A stretch of DNA of 64,000 bases from Epiperipatus broadwayi (GCA_028023455.1 JAQFVV010006646.1:399001-463000), one strand, 5' to 3'; positions 11,501 to 24,911 are shown, counted from the first letter of the stretch. Notes: generated by a model from the sequence alone, not told the origin. Made by a program: numbers and translations.

Positions 11501-13120
11501 AGAAACACATTTTATTATTTCATTTATAAAAAGTTGCCTTCATTCTGGTGCACTTAATAGTAGGCAAAGAAAAACATAGCAGCGTTGGATGTTAACTCTT
11601 TCTTGAATTAACTGCTATAATTATGGGATCCAAGAAAACAATACATATTTTGACATGACGAATATTTGACGATAAACGATCACATATACAATTCTTTTCT
11701 TTTTACTATTGGCGATACGTATCATTTTTAGCTAGCTGGCTTATGAATAAAATAATGCGCGAATTTTCCAAATATTATTATTATAAGGACTGCAGCTGAC
11801 TTACGTGGATATAAAGTTTTAATGACTCCAATTGATGTATAATATAACCTATTATATTATGGTTATAATTAAGTCACTAATGTTTGTAGTTTTTATTCCT
11901 ACTCTAGGAATTGTAATTTTTCTTTAATAATGAATTTTCTGTAAAATGCACACATACAAATTTTCTGATATTTGCCTTGAGAAAATTTATATTTTCTTTT
12001 TAAAAAATATACAGGTGCATAAGTAAGTATCATTTATCATTAATCTTATTTCTAGATAATTTTCAGTGAATAAAACATATTTTAACGTGGGGAACTTACA
12101 TTATTTTCAAAGCAGACAACTTTTTTTAGAAAGAGCGCAAAATTTTCTAGTCAACTTTCCTTGGTTTTTATAATATGTCTTTTAATTATAATTTTTCTTT
12201 TATACCACAAAAAGATAATTAAATAAGGTAAAGTTAATAAATCATTGATTATTTCCTGGAAATTACTTATATTACTTATTTTAAATATAATGATATTTTC
12301 CGTGATTGCTGTAGTCAACACGGTCATTTTGAACTTTAGCCGAAGATAGAACATTTTTGCATATAAAAAGCTTTAAACAGGTAAATAGCAACAGAAGATT
12401 AGGATGTCTTATCAAAATATTTCAGCCAGACATGATATTGTTAAAATGTTACTTGAATTATATTTATTTCTGCAATAAAAAAAAATTAAAATTTGTTACC
12501 GAATTTCAGCACTGCTTCTTCTTGTAAAACTAGAGTCAGACTAAACTTTCCACAAAATTTGGCGGTCTTCTTTTAGCGACCTCTTACAGAAAAATAATCA
12601 TTTAATTATACATAAACAAAGGAAAGAAAAAAAAACTTATTACTGTCATATATTTCCGTATGATTTAAATGGATTACAAAGTAATTTGACAAATAATGAA
12701 AAATAATAAATATATTTAACTAACACTGCTTATTAGTGATGTATAATTCTGTATACATTATTATCTAAAATAATTTAAAAATTACCAGAAGTTATTGTGC
12801 TTTATGATAAGACATTCATCCACTCTCCCCTCTACCCATCCAAAATCAATTACTGTTTATGATATGTGCTTTTATACTATATTAAATTGCTCTTATGGTT
12901 AATATTTTAACTAAATTATTCATGCTCTTCTTCAAAATGACATTGGATTACCAAATTTATTAGTTATTTGCTTAAAACACGTTACAGTGAGTAAATAGCA
13001 TATTGTATTAATCACTTAATATTATTATTATTTTATCCTTTTATTTTCCAAAAAAGGATTGCAGTGTTTTCCTGTGGAAATAATGCTAAATAAACCAAGT
13101 GTCAATAAGACTAGGTTACA
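8592..13120 (-). repeat. Gypsy-1 3' LTR
   Basis: About 4529 bp, near-identical to 19194-23714. In element sense it begins TGTAACCTAGTC (13120 downward) and ends TAGGTTAGA (8592), so the termini form an imperfect 9 bp inverted repeat. It contains a 13 bp perfect hairpin near 8876-8907, an A-run/T-run pair near 11210-11243 and no family-recognisable protein. Short open frames (plus 10728-10970, minus 12151-12354) recur in the other LTR simply because the LTRs are copies. Confidence 0.9.
8876..8907. repeat. Perfect hairpin inside the Gypsy-1 LTR
   Basis: ACAATGATGATGA and its complement TCATCATCATTGT are separated by only a few bases. The same hairpin is present in the other LTR at about 19476-19507. 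Function unknown. Confidence 0.7.
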
Positions 13121-13131
13121 ATTCTCCCACC
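13121..13131 (-). promoter_or_regulatory. Gypsy-1 polypurine tract
   Basis: On the minus strand GGTGGGAGAA lies directly before the 3' LTR start TGTAACC. This is the expected position and composition for the plus-strand DNA primer. Confidence 0.65.
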
Positions 13132-13241
13132 GTTATGAAAAAATAAAAATAAAATAATACATACATTATTAATATTTCTTATTGTATTGCTAGGTCTATA
13201 TCATACTTCTCTTAGAAGTTAATAAATTTAATCTTATAGAT

Positions 13242-16200
13242 TTAATTTTGTTTAGGATATGGTAGTAAGCTTCGGGCATTATAGGTACCTCTTGTTCCAT
13301 CAGGGGTTGAGACTAAAAAGGCATTCTCACCCACTTGTTTCACAATTTCATAGGGGCCTTCATAAAGATACATAAATTTTCGAAACATATGCTTCCGGAG
13401 ATTACTCACATGGGGAGTTCTAATTAAGACGAAATCGTGGACTTTAAAAGGATGTGGACTGGTTTTGCAATAACGAGTGCATTTATCACCCATCTTTTTA
13501 AGGTTAATTCGAGCCATTGCTTGGTCATGTTCCACATTAATCTTTTCCTCTATTACGGGTAACGGTGTTTTTATTAGTAAAGGTTCGGGTCTACCAAAGT
13601 GTAGCCTAATTGGAGACATCCTAGTAGACTCATTAATAGTTATATTTATATAATTAATCACTTGTGGCAACTTATTGACCCACTGTTTGTGATCCCATTC
13701 TATATAAACTCGGAATAATCTACTTATTTCACGCATGATTCTTTCACTTGGATTGGATTGGGGATTTCTAATTGAGCACATGATATGTTGAATATTTTGC
13801 TTTTTACCCTACTTTTTCCATGTACCAGAGATGAATGCAGTAGCGTGATTGGTAAGTATTGAAGCTGGTTTTCCTACTAATGGAATTTGATAAGTTTCCA
13901 AGCACTTAATAACATTTTTAGCATCTGTTTTTGGAACTGGGTAAGCAGAGACATATTTGGTGAAAACGTCATACATCACAAGAATAAATTTTTGACGGTT
14001 GAAAGGTGGAAGTGGTCCATAAAAGTCCAGTGCCAACAATTCATTGGGCTGACTGGGCAGTATGGGTTGAAGTGTTCCCACATATGATTTATTTTGAAAT
14101 TTAGTTTTCAAACAAATCTCACATTCCCTAAGTCTACGGGCAATGGATTCAGACATCTTAGGAAAATAAAAATGTTTCTTCATAATAGGTTCAATTTTCT
14201 GAAATCCATAGTGTCCATATTGAGAGTGCACATAATCTATTAGTTTATTTACTAAACATAAAGGAATAATCACTCTCCAGGAAGTTTCATCTCCCCTCAT
14301 TAATTTCTTCATTAAAATCCTATCTTTAAACCTATACCCCTCTCTAATTCTATCTGCATATTTACTTTTCTGATCTAATTTAGCTGGATCTGATAAGATG
14401 TTAATTATTCTCTCCAGTCTAGCATCCTGTGCTTGCAGTAATTCTAAGTTTGTGTAATCTCTAACTATTTCTTCCTCTAACAAACTGGACATGTTACAAA
14501 TAATTATATTTTCAGTATTGGGGTTTTGATAATTAACAGAAACAGGACTGCGACTAAGAATATCTGCAATGACATTATCCTGTCCTGAACAATAGATGAT
14601 TTCATACTGATACTGTTGAAGATAGAGGCTCCATCTAATTAATCTTTCATTATTGAGGTAACTCTTGTTGAGGAACTCCAAACTACGATGATCAGTTAAT
14701 ACTATAATTTTTGATCCTAATAAAATTTGTCTAAGTTTTTGAAATCCCCACACAACAGCTAATGCCTCTTTCTCTGTAGTGGTATAATTAAGTTCAGCTC
14801 CCCTTAAATGTCGGCTTAAGAAATATAAGACTCTAGGTTCTTTATTTTCATTCAATTGGTATAAAATCAAACCTAAACCGAACCCACTACTGTCGGTTTG
14901 CAAATAGAACTCTTTATTTAAATCTGGATAGGCTAAAATTACTGTCTTTAAAAAGTTATCTTTAATAATTTGAAATTCCCTTGTATGTTCCTGGGTCTAC
15001 CTCCACTTTTCACACTTTTTTAATAAAACAGATAAATGCATAGTATCATATGAACATTTTTTATAAAATCTGTGATAGTAGTTACACAGTCCCAAAAACG
15101 ATCTTAAGTGCTTTCTGGTCTTAGGGACGGGAAACCTTTGAATGGCTGCAATTTTGTCTGGGTGAGGTTTGACCCCTTCCGCACTAACCAAATGACCAAG
15201 AAAAGAGATTTCTCGGGCAATTAATATACATTTTTCTAAGTTAATTTTTATATTGTTGTCTGAACATTCACAAAGAAACATGCTAAGATGCTGTAAATGA
15301 TCATTTAAATTTTCCGAAGCAATGACAATATCATCGATGTATATAACTAAAAAATTTTTCAGTTCTTTTGAAAAGACCATATTCAAGCATCTGATAAGGC
15401 CAGCCCCACTATTAATTAAACCAAAGGGCATCCTTTGAAAAATATAAGATTGGCCCTGGTAACGGAATGCCGTATACTTTTGATCATTTTGATGGAGTGG
15501 GATTTGCCAATAGGTGGTGGTCAAATCAAATGTGGAGAATATGCTCTTCCCTTTGAACTTTGTCAATAACTTCTGTATAGGTGATGGTATGTCATGCTCT
15601 GGGACAGTATGCTGGTTAAGTGTACGGGCATCCAGACAGACTCTTATGGATCCATCTTTCTTTTTGACGACCACTAATGGATTCACATAAGAAGAAGGAC
15701 TGGGTTTAATTATCTGCCAGTCAATCATTTTGTTAATCTGCTGCTGAACCTCTGCCTGGTATTGGTAAGGAATAGGATAAGTACGCTGCTGGAAAGGTTC
15801 ATTATCTTTCCAATTGATTCTATGAACATACCCTTTTAATATACCAGGTATTTTGAAAAAAACACCACGATACTGGAACAACAATTGGAAAAATGGTTTA
15901 TAGTATTCTGTGCCAATAATACATGAACCATCCAACTTAACTTTAATATTTACTGCAACTGTTGTTTCCTGTATGGTCATTAATTGATTCATCTGACTAT
16001 TACAATTGACTATAAGAGGGCAAATCTCCTCTTTACATCCAAAAGTTCCATCTCTATAATTAATATAACAATTATTTAGAGTCATGAAATCCGAACCAAT
16101 TATGGCTTCATGAATCAAACCTGGCATGATTAAAAAGACATGCTCAAATTTGCACATATTAATTTCTAGTGTAATAAAAACCTGTCTATTAGATAATTTG

Positions 16201-16472
16201 GTCTTCTTTCCATTAGCAAGTATTACCCTAATCACCTTTGTTGGTAAAATTGGAATTGATTGGTCAGCTAACTGAATTTTCAAGTATGTTTCTTCAGACA
16301 ACAAGGAAGCTTGACTGCCCGAATCAATTAAAGTGTTGACAACAATTCCTGAAATGATAACTTTTATCATAGGACAGTTGTATAAAATGGGTGGCTCAGA
16401 CATTTTTCCTGGTTCCAAATAATCAATGTCCAGGTCTATATTATTAATAATCCACATCATGCTGTTCCCCAT
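13242..16472 (-). pseudogene. Gypsy-1 pol: protease, RT, RNase H, integrase
   Basis: One reading frame of about 1076 codons from ATG 16472-16470 to a stop at 13242-13244, broken by two TAG stops (14997-14999 and 13809-13811). Domains in order: aspartic protease with LIDSGSQASL (Asp50-Ser-Gly); reverse transcriptase with FDLTTTYWQ (Asp316) and YIDD (378-381); the FLGLCNYYHRF thumb; RNase H with QTDSSGFG, EKEAL and TDHRSL; integrase zinc finger with two His (VHSQYGH) and CEIC; the catalytic core starting LALDFYGPL; then a C-terminal segment with GPYEIV. The second integrase Asp is Asn here (ILTNHATAF, about 13849). The first stop falls between the thumb and RNase H, the second inside the integrase core just before the PSER catalytic Glu. 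Pol lies in the -1 frame relative to gag with about 15 nt of open overlap; I see no classical slippery heptamer there. It cannot make active Pol. Confidence 0.9.
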
Positions 16473-16522
16473 ATGTTTAAAAATAGGGCCCCGAAGTGAG
16501 GAACATTCCTGCGAGGTCCTTT

Positions 16523-18628
16523 TTAATTTAATGCCCCGCTATTTTTACTACCTTTGTTATTTTTCTTTGGCATCGTTGGGATACCACTAGTAGAAGGTTG
16601 ATTCTCATTTAGAATCATTTTCTTCACTGTCGGCCTACTAAGGTGGCTATTCGGTCTACTATAGGGATTCGTCCTATAATACCCCTTTTCTTTACTTAAC
16701 CTCCTCTTTCCCACATAGGACCTATCTATGAAATTAACATTGTTTACCATAGGATGGGTATCCCTATTTACCCTACTCCTATTTTCAATATTCCTATCAC
16801 TAGTTTCTAGCGAATCCAAAATTTCGACTACCTCTTCTATAGTATGTAGGTCAGCAGCAATCAAGACCTGCTCGATATGCCTAGGTAAATTATGGCAAAT
16901 TATTCTCACAATTTGGGTCTCAGATAAAGGATATGCTGTCAACGTTTTCAGTTTGATGGCCTGACTCCTGAAAAACTGAGTGTAACTGCCCTTATTTATA
17001 TGATATCTTTCTTGAGATATCTGATATCTGAGGTTATCTTGGCGGTCTTCCCCCCAAAAACTGGCTAACATAAGATATTTAAAGTCCCCATATGTTTCCG
17101 GTTTTATAAATAACGATTGCCACCAATCTTTAGATGCCGCACTTAAATGGTTTGTGGCAATGGCAATCTTCTCTACCTCAGACAAATGACATAAGGTGAA
17201 CAATTCGTCTAAATTTTGGAGATATTCATGTGGATTCTCCAGGTATTCTCCTTTAAAGAATTTTATTTTGAGGAATTTCAAGGCCATGGAGCTATTACTT
17301 TCGGGCTCTAACATGACTTTGTGTCTAGCCTCATTCAATGGATTGTACATTGATTCTACCGGGCTAATCATTGTATGTAACTCAGAGATTATGGGTTTAT
17401 TATGAACATTATTAATCTCCTTAACCTGAGTTTCAGCTACATTTTTACTATGAACAACTTTATCCATATTAAGGTCCAGAGCTTGCATACGACTTTCTAA
17501 TCCTAATTTATAATTTTACCATTCACAGTCTATTCTTGTAGAACTGTCCTTGAGGCCTACATTTAAATGTTGAATTTGTTGCTTTAACTGGTTAATAGTT
17601 TCATCTTTCTCTAACTCAAGTTTATCTTCTAGTCTTTGATATACTGTATTCTCACATTGAGTCATATATTCCCCTATTTCCTCCTTGAGATCATTATGTA
17701 ATATTTGGGAATTATTCTTTAATATCTCATTAAAATGTTCTACTTTTCCTATCACTTGAATTAGCTCACCTTCTATATTTTTATTAATTTCATATTGGGT
17801 TACCTCTTGAGTTTCTAACTTAGCTATTCTGCTAGTAATCTGGCTCTGACATCCTTTTGATACATTGTCAGGTTCAAGAGTTATATTTTGGACTTCTTCT
17901 TTTAAGTTTCTAAACTCACTCCTAGCACTATCTAATTCTCCCTTCATACATTCTATTTTATCCTTAACTTCACTGTTTAATTCTACATATTGACTTATGA
18001 AGTCCTGCTGAATAGCCTCGATCATATTTTTGGCCCTTTCCAACTTTATTTCTATTTCTTTCTTAATTTTTATTTCTAGTTTTTCGGAGGCCAATTTTGA
18101 CTCTTCTATATGGTTCGTTAACTTTTCCCTTAGGTCTTTGGTCTCCTGTATGTGATTGTCTATTTTACTGTCCAAATTTTGAATTTGGTTCTTTAATTCA
18201 CTATTGGAATTTTGTATTTGACTTTCTATTTTACTCTCTAATTCACTATTGGAATTTTTTATTTGATTTTTTAATTCACTACTATTGGAATTTTTTATTT
18301 GACTTTCTATTTTACTTTCTAATTCACTATTGGAATGTTTTATTTAATTTTTTAATTCACTATTTAATTGTTGTACTTGACTTTCTATTTTACTTTCTGA
18401 TTTTTGGATCTGTGCAGACAAATTTTGTAATATTGTAAATATTTGGACTTGCTCATCCCCAGGTAGATCTTTATCTACTTTAACTTTTTTCGGACTAACT
18501 TCATCCAAAGATTCTTGTTCCTCTCTGACTTCTACATGAAAATATGGTGTTTGGGTATCAGGGGATTGGAGATCTTAAGATTCTCCCAAATCCTCTGAAA
18601 TATCCTGACTATCTTGGTTTTCACTCAT
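16523..18628 (-). pseudogene. Gypsy-1 gag with coiled-coil N-terminus, three in-frame stops
   Basis: The frame runs from ATG 18628-18626 to TAA 16523-16525 (702 codons) with internal stops at 18575-18577, 18344-18346 and 17516-17518. The N-terminal half is acidic, then strongly coiled-coil; at about 18180-18370 it is built from short repeats of the type NSNSELESKIESQIK. The C-terminal half is a retrotransposon Gag domain (FLKIKFFKGEYLENP, SKDWWQSLF, FWGEDRQDNLRYQIS, YTQFFRSQAIKLK) followed by a basic Arg/Lys-rich tail. I see no CCHC zinc knuckle. Gag normally forms the particle that packages element RNA. The homologous Gag of Gypsy-2 has about the same length and the same coil-plus-Gag layout. 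Confidence 0.85.
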
Positions 18629-19168
18629 ATTTAAAATTTTTAACTCTTTCTGTTATTTGACAGTACTGAAATTAGTAATGAACTATTAATAATATTGATA
18701 AGCAATTATTGACAAGACATCCTGCCTCCATGCCTCTCCTATCAAAACAATCTACACCACAACTATGCCCTGATATTCATATAACTAAAGTCCCAATATT
18801 AACTACCGAATATTCTTTTCTCATATGCTACTTGGTCCATAGAAATCTCACCAAACCATTATGTAATATGGTATAAGTGCCAATCACACCACCAGACAAG
18901 CAAATCATCATAAATGATAAAACCATTACAACATTTTATGGAATTGCTTACAGACCAGAACATTATAAACTAAGAAATTTATTTATTCAGTGGCAAAGAT
19001 TATGTCATAAAATAGACATTCATATAATATCTTATGGCTAAAGAAACAATTTATCATTGGCAAACATTTTCAATCACTGAACAATTCATTCATTCACGTG
19101 CAAATAATATTTATATTCATTTCAAGAACATTTTACTAAATCTATTGTGGCTAACTATAGCCATCGAT
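18629..19168 (-). other. Gypsy-1 untranslated leader
   Basis: About 540 bp between the primer-site region and the gag ATG, with no open frame of note. Confidence 0.6.
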
Positions 19169-19191
19169 GGCCCCTTATAGTTGGGCAGCAA
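19169..19191 (-). promoter_or_regulatory. Gypsy-1 primer binding site (degenerate)
   Basis: Just inside the 5' LTR the minus strand reads TGCTGCCCAACTATAAGGGG, resembling a tRNA-Lys-type site (GCCCAAC then GGGGC) with an insertion. It does not begin with a clean TGG, so it may be mutated. Confidence 0.45.
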
Positions 19192-19193
19192 TT

Positions 19194-22100
19194 TCAAACC
19201 TAATAAACGATGATTCCAATTGAATCAATTCGGAACTCCTTAACTCTTCCGTCTATGACGGGTATAGGACGTGTAACAAACCATATTTTACTTAATAATA
19301 GCTCGACGTTTGGTTAGTTATATAATAATTCAGCTACAGAGATATGCTGTTCAGACAGAGATAGAATAAAAAAAATATCATTAATAAAATAAATTTAAAA
19401 AGAAAATTATTAATAAACTACCATTCTTTCTCTATCCAAAACACATTCTCTGAGCTGTAAGTACTTGCACTGTTTGACAATGATGATGATGATTTCATCA
19501 TCATTGTTAATATTACTGACTAAAACAAAACATTCATTAATTTGCCAATATGATCTCAATATTTTTGTTATTATACAATTAGATGTTTCAATCTCTTAAG
19601 CCATGCCACGCTTGTAATATTGATCATAATTTGATCAATTCTTAATTTAAGAGCACTTAATAATAATGACACTAATCTCAGGGTTCTCTGTTATATTTAA
19701 TAAAATGCTCGGCAGTATGGTGTTGTCGCATATGACTGACATTCTGGTCGGCTGTAGGAAATATTTACCTTATTTAAATTCCAGGTATCCTCATCCACAC
19801 ATTAACTATTATAATATTTAACGAGAAGATAACCATATTCAATAACAACGCATAATTTTGAATAATAAAGCCTTTTTAATCCAGAATCTCAGTCGGAATG
19901 ATGAAAAGACAAGGGTGCTTTTGTGTCCTTCCATTATCCATGACAACACAATAATTTAACTAAGATTTATTACTTAGACACTTCCTTAAATGTGTATTCA
20001 ACAATGTGCAACCAAAGCTGGTAGTTTGGGAATAAAGTGATTTTACACCCATATAAAATAAAATGTATGGGTCTGAAGTTTTCAATTCCACAAATAATTC
20101 TTATTAAAGTATAATATAATGAAATATTCTGATCTGCTTACAATTGTCTATCTGATGTTTTGAATTTAAGATTTCATAAATGATTTTGGACTCAAGAAAG
20201 TATTGCAAGTATTATGCCAATACACTTTTATTTAGCACATAAGAAAAATGACTCAAGACAACTTGTAACAAGACTATAATTTATTATTAAATTTTCACAA
20301 AATTCTAATTTATTATTATAGTTTAACAAAACTATCCTTTATGATTAACATAATAAACAAACATATACAATTTATTCGATCCCATATGGATAAAACAAAA
20401 TATAACTAACATTAATTCGTCTATACTTTTAGACTTGGATTCGAACTACTTCTTCATCTTCTTTTTACATTTATGCAAATTGAATATAACAAAATAAATA
20501 TTATTATCGATACATCAACTCATCCGTTTAGTGTATCTTATATGAACGGCTACTTAACTTTATTGACTAACGATCTGTTTTAAAACAAAAATAATCTGAT
20601 TCTAGGCAATGAGTACAAAAGATTTTTATTATCATATCTTTAATTAAATGATAGTTTTTATTTAGATAACATTATAATTTATGGGTTATTTATCAGAAGT
20701 TACACTTATTATTTTATATTTACCTTAATAACAACTGAAGTTGTTATACACATTGTATTCCTCAGTATAAGTTATATTGTGAGTGCTACTTAATCATTAA
20801 CCCGAATTAAACCTAGTATTTGAACCCTCTATTGGCAAATAAAAAATTTTAAATCACTCAATTTTAAACTTACTCTCTCCATTGACTTACGTGTGGATTA
20901 CCAGCACTATTTCGCCGCACAATCCAGACATTGATCATATATACTAGCACGCTATTTATACTAAATGGAGCTTGAGGAATTAACCTCCAATATACCCATT
21001 ATATTGCCATAACTTTCTAAACAAAGTACAATAATCAACACCTTCCTTGGTGGAATTATCTCTATTTTCTCATGAGGAATATGGAATAACACTGAAGGTC
21101 TGTAGAGTTAACTACTACATTAAAATATGTTGGTGGGTCCTTGCCTCTTACTTGGGCATAATAGGAACACACACCAAATATAATCCTCTCCTGGGATTTT
21201 AACAAACGAAATACACTAAATACGATATAAATTACGGATCGTCCTAACTCTGAGAAGCGATCACTTGGGTTATAAACATACCCGAATACTAGTTTTATCT
21301 ATTCCCCTCATGGAAAATAAAGCTTTTGGGGAGATCATTTTCCATCCCACAAAATAGATACATTACAATTATTACTTATGCGCATATTAAGCATATACCG
21401 ATGCTATATCAGGGCAAGACAAGCAAATACACTAATTACACTAAATTTATGTTCCGGGGTATATTTAGATCAACGTCTGAAATCAATGGATATCACAGAA
21501 TAAAACATAATAATTTTCACCCTTGCCAAAGAAACATTCAACAAGTAAGTGGTAGTATAGTATCTTGAACTAAATCAAGTGAATGCGTTAATAAAGAATA
21601 ATTGGGAATAAGTTCCTCAATTAACATAGTATAAATTTGTTTCAAACTTTGAATAAGCAATATCTTGTATAGCACTTCTCTTTAATTACTTCTGATAATT
21701 TTAACTAGATATTTTACCTATTAAGTATCTAAATTTTTCTTCTTTTACACATCTAACATATAAATTTATACCCCTCATTGCCTATCATAAGTAAACACAT
21801 TTTATATAAAAAAAAAATGTTTTTTTTTTTTTTTTTCATGTCGAATATAAATTTAACCTAGAATAATTACATGAAAACATACCTTTATGATTACAAGGTC
21901 ATTTAAATATTACTTGAATATACAGCTTTTAACCTGTTGATATATATAAAAAAAACACATAATTTTACAAATTAGTAAAAAAAAATCATTACTTAACAAG
22001 TGCTTATAATATCACTAGAAAAATGTTTTCCGTTGGGCACTTTATCCAGATGAAGAACTTGATCCATTCGTAGTTCACGAAGCAAATTTAAAATAAGAAA

Positions 22101-23712
22101 CACATTTTATTATTTCATTTATAAAAAGTTGCCTTCATTCTGGTGCACTTAATAGTAGGCAAAGAAAAACATAGCAGCGTTGGATGTTAACTCTTTCTTG
22201 AATTAACTGCTATAATTATGGGATCCAAGAAAACAATACATATTTTGACATGACGAATATTTGACGATAAACGATCACATATACAATTCTTTTCTTTTTA
22301 CTATTGGCGATACGTATCATTTTTAGCTAGCTGGCTTATGAATAAAATAATGTGCGAATTTTCCAAATATTATTATTATAAGGATTGCAGCTGACTTACG
22401 TGAATATAAAGTTTTAATGACTCCAATTGATGTATAATATAACCTATTATATTATGGTTATAATTAAGTCACTAATGTTTGTAGTTTTTATTCCTACTCT
22501 AGGAATTGTAATTTTTCTTTAATAATGAATTTTCCATAAAATGCACACATACAAATTTTCTGATATTTGCCTTGAGAAAATTTATATTTTCTTTTTAAAA
22601 AATATACAGGTGCATAAGTAAGTATCAATTATCATTAATCTTATTTCTAGATAATTTTCAGTAAATAAAACATATTTTAACATGGGGAACTTACATTATT
22701 TTCAAAGCAGACAACTTCTTTTAGAAAAAGCGCGAAATTTTCTAGTCAACTTTCCTTTGTTTTTATAATATGTCTTTTAATTATAATTTTTCTTTTATAC
22801 CACGAAAAGATAATTAAATAAGGTAAAGTTAATAAATCATTGATTATTTCCTGGAAATTACTTATATTACTTATTTTAAATATAATGATATTTTCGGTGA
22901 TTGCTGTAGTCAACACGGTCATTTTGAACTTTAGCCGAAGATAGAACATTTTTGCGTATAAAAAGCTTTAAACAGGTAGATAGCAACAGAAGATTAGGAT
23001 GTCTTATCAAAATATTTTAGCCAGACATGATATTGTTAAAATGTTACTTGAATTATATTTATTTCTGCAATAAAAAAAAAAATTAAAATTTGTTACCGAA
23101 TTTCAGCACTGCTTCTTGTAAAACTAGAGTCAGACTAAACTTTCCACAAAATTTGGCGGTCTTCTTTTAGCGACCTCTTACAGAAAAATAATCATTTAAT
23201 TATACATAAACAAAGGAAAGAAAAAAAAACTTATTACTGTCGTATATTTTCGTATGATTTAAATGGATTACAAAGTAATTTGACAAATAATGAAAAATAA
23301 TAATTATATTTAACTAACACTGCTTATTAGTGATGCATAATTCTGTATACATTATTATCTAAAATAATTTAAAAATTACCAGAAGTTATTGTGCTTTATG
23401 ATAAGACATTCATACACTCTCCCCTCTACCCATCCAAAATCAATTACTGTTTATGATATGTGCTTTTATACTATATTAAATTGCTCTTATGGTTAATATT
23501 TTAACTAAATTATTCATGCTCTTCTTCAAAATGACATTGGATTACCAAATTTATTAGTTATTTGCTTAAAACACGTTACAGTGAGTAAATAGCATATTGT
23601 ATTAATCACTTAATATTATTATTATTTTATCCTTTTATTTTCCAAAAAAGGATTGCATTGTTTTCCTGTGGAAATAATGCTAAATAAACCAAGTGTCAAT
23701 AACACTAGGTTA

Positions 23713-23714
<2 letters not shown>
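19194..23714 (-). repeat. Gypsy-1 5' LTR
   Basis: About 4521 bp and near-identical to the 3' LTR. In element sense it starts at 23714 (TGGTAACCTAGTG, where the other copy has TGTAACC) and ends TAGGTTTGA at 19194. Visible differences are scattered substitutions and small indels in A/T runs. It should carry the promoter; I cannot assign a TATA box with confidence in DNA this AT-rich. Confidence 0.9.
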
Positions 23715-23777
<63 letters not shown>

Positions 23778-23849
23778 TCGGAATGAATGAATTGTATGTT
23801 TAAGATATTAATATATGTGTGCATGTGCTAATAAATCTTAGAATTAATT

Positions 23850-23896
<47 letters not shown>

Positions 23897-24289
23897 AACA
23901 TTCTGGGTGTCTTTTAACTGATGGGATATTGTAATAGGATTGGATTTAGATAGAAATTATCTTTAGAGATCGAAGGCATCTTTTACTGAGATCACTCATG
24001 GCTTTGTTCTCCTGATAAACATTGTTTCGCCAGACCCTCAAGATTGAGTTAATTCAGATAAAATACACAAAGAGTGTCCATTGGAACTTTTGTTTGTGCT
24101 TTCGAGATGCATAATTCTTATTAATGGATAATATTGGCACTTGAGAGGGACTTTGGCCTTTGCTCATAAATATCCATGCTCGAAGCTTAGGGTAATAACT
24201 TATACACACTAAATTCTTTGAACAAGATTGTGGGTAGAATATTAAAAATAGCTGCCCAGTGTGTGGCATGATATTCAAATATCACATGC

Positions 24290-24368
<79 letters not shown>
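23715..24368. repeat. Cluster of (AT)n tracts between Gypsy-1 and the hammerhead arrays
   Basis: AT tracts at about 23715-23773, 23853-23892 and 24292-24368, with AT-rich unique sequence between. I see no gene in 23893-24291. Confidence 0.9.
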
Positions 24369-24371
<3 letters not shown>

Positions 24372-24452
24372 AACAGATGGCGTTCTTCCAAAAACACCGT
24401 CAAGCATTTGCTTACATAAACGTCAGAGCATGCATTCACTATCTCTAACTTT

Positions 24453-24512
24453 AATTCCACTTTCAGATCATGATTTCAAGCTATTTGCTATCGTCAGTGA
24501 AAGATAGGAATT
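24453..24512 (-). ncRNA. Type I hammerhead ribozyme, copy 1
   Basis: Minus strand: stem I 5' side AATTCC-TAT-CTTTCA, core CTGACGA (24497-24491), stem-loop II TAGCAAATAGCTT, core GAA, short stem III AATCATGAT, cleavage position after ATC, then stem I 3' side TGAAAG-T-GGAATT. Both helices of stem I pair fully around an asymmetric internal loop. Confidence 0.7.
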
Positions 24513-24851
24513 TTAGAAACTAGATCTAAACACAAACTCTGAGCGTTTATGAAACAGTTTCTATTCAGCTTGCAAGCATGAATCTTTTAGACATGTAATG
24601 TCTTCAAACTCAGCATAGCAAGCCAGATAGCTACATGGGTCTAATCTCAGTTCAGCATCACCACATAGTAGAAGCCTCTGCAATAAATATCATTGCTAGA
24701 AAGACCTCAAAGGTACATTTATGAAAAACAAAAAACAACTTAAAAACTTGCTAATGCTTGTATTTATGTCAACAGATGGCGTTCTACCAAAAACACCATC
24801 AAGCATTTGTTTACATAAACATCAGAGCATGCATTTACTATCTCTAACTTT

Positions 24852-24911
24852 AATTCCACTTTCAGATCATGATTTCAAGCTATTTGCTATCATCAGTGAA
24901 AGACAGGAATT
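24852..24911 (-). ncRNA. Type I hammerhead ribozyme, copy 2
   Basis: This is the best-preserved copy. Core CTGATGA at 24896-24890, GAA after the CAAATA loop, stem I AATTCC/GGAATT and CTTTCA/TGAAAG. From memory, the CAAATA loop of stem II is like that of the Schistosoma hammerhead. One weak point is that the first stem II pair would be U-U. Confidence 0.75.

Larger units (their letters stand above)
8592..23714 (-). mobile_element. Gypsy-1: full-length Ty3/gypsy LTR retrotransposon with giant LTRs
   Basis: Two direct repeats of about 4.5 kb (8592-13120 and 19194-23714) bound an internal region of about 6.1 kb. On the minus strand the order is 5' LTR, primer-site-like sequence, Gag, protease-RT-RNase H-integrase, polypurine tract, 3' LTR. 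RNase H before integrase places it in Ty3/gypsy. Total length is about 15.1 kb and the LTRs make up about 60% of it, unusually long for an animal element. The LTRs differ by only a few bases per hundred where I compared them, so insertion looks recent, but Gag and Pol carry five in-frame stops and a changed integrase catalytic residue. Both outer edges lie in (AT)n, which hides any target-site duplication. Confidence 0.9.

Noticed and set aside
16510-16545. Programmed -1 slippery site between Gypsy-1 gag and pol
   Set aside because: Pol is in the -1 frame with about 15 nt of overlap, but no X XXY YYZ heptamer is visible; the mechanism is left open.
18097-18438. Plus-strand Phe/Leu-rich frame with apparent repeats
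   Set aside because: Antisense shadow of the Gypsy-1 gag coiled-coil repeats.
10728-22949. Small frames repeated in both Gypsy-1 LTRs (10728/21326 plus; 12151/22746 minus)
   Set aside because: Conservation follows from LTR identity, not selection; no family resemblance or initiation context.
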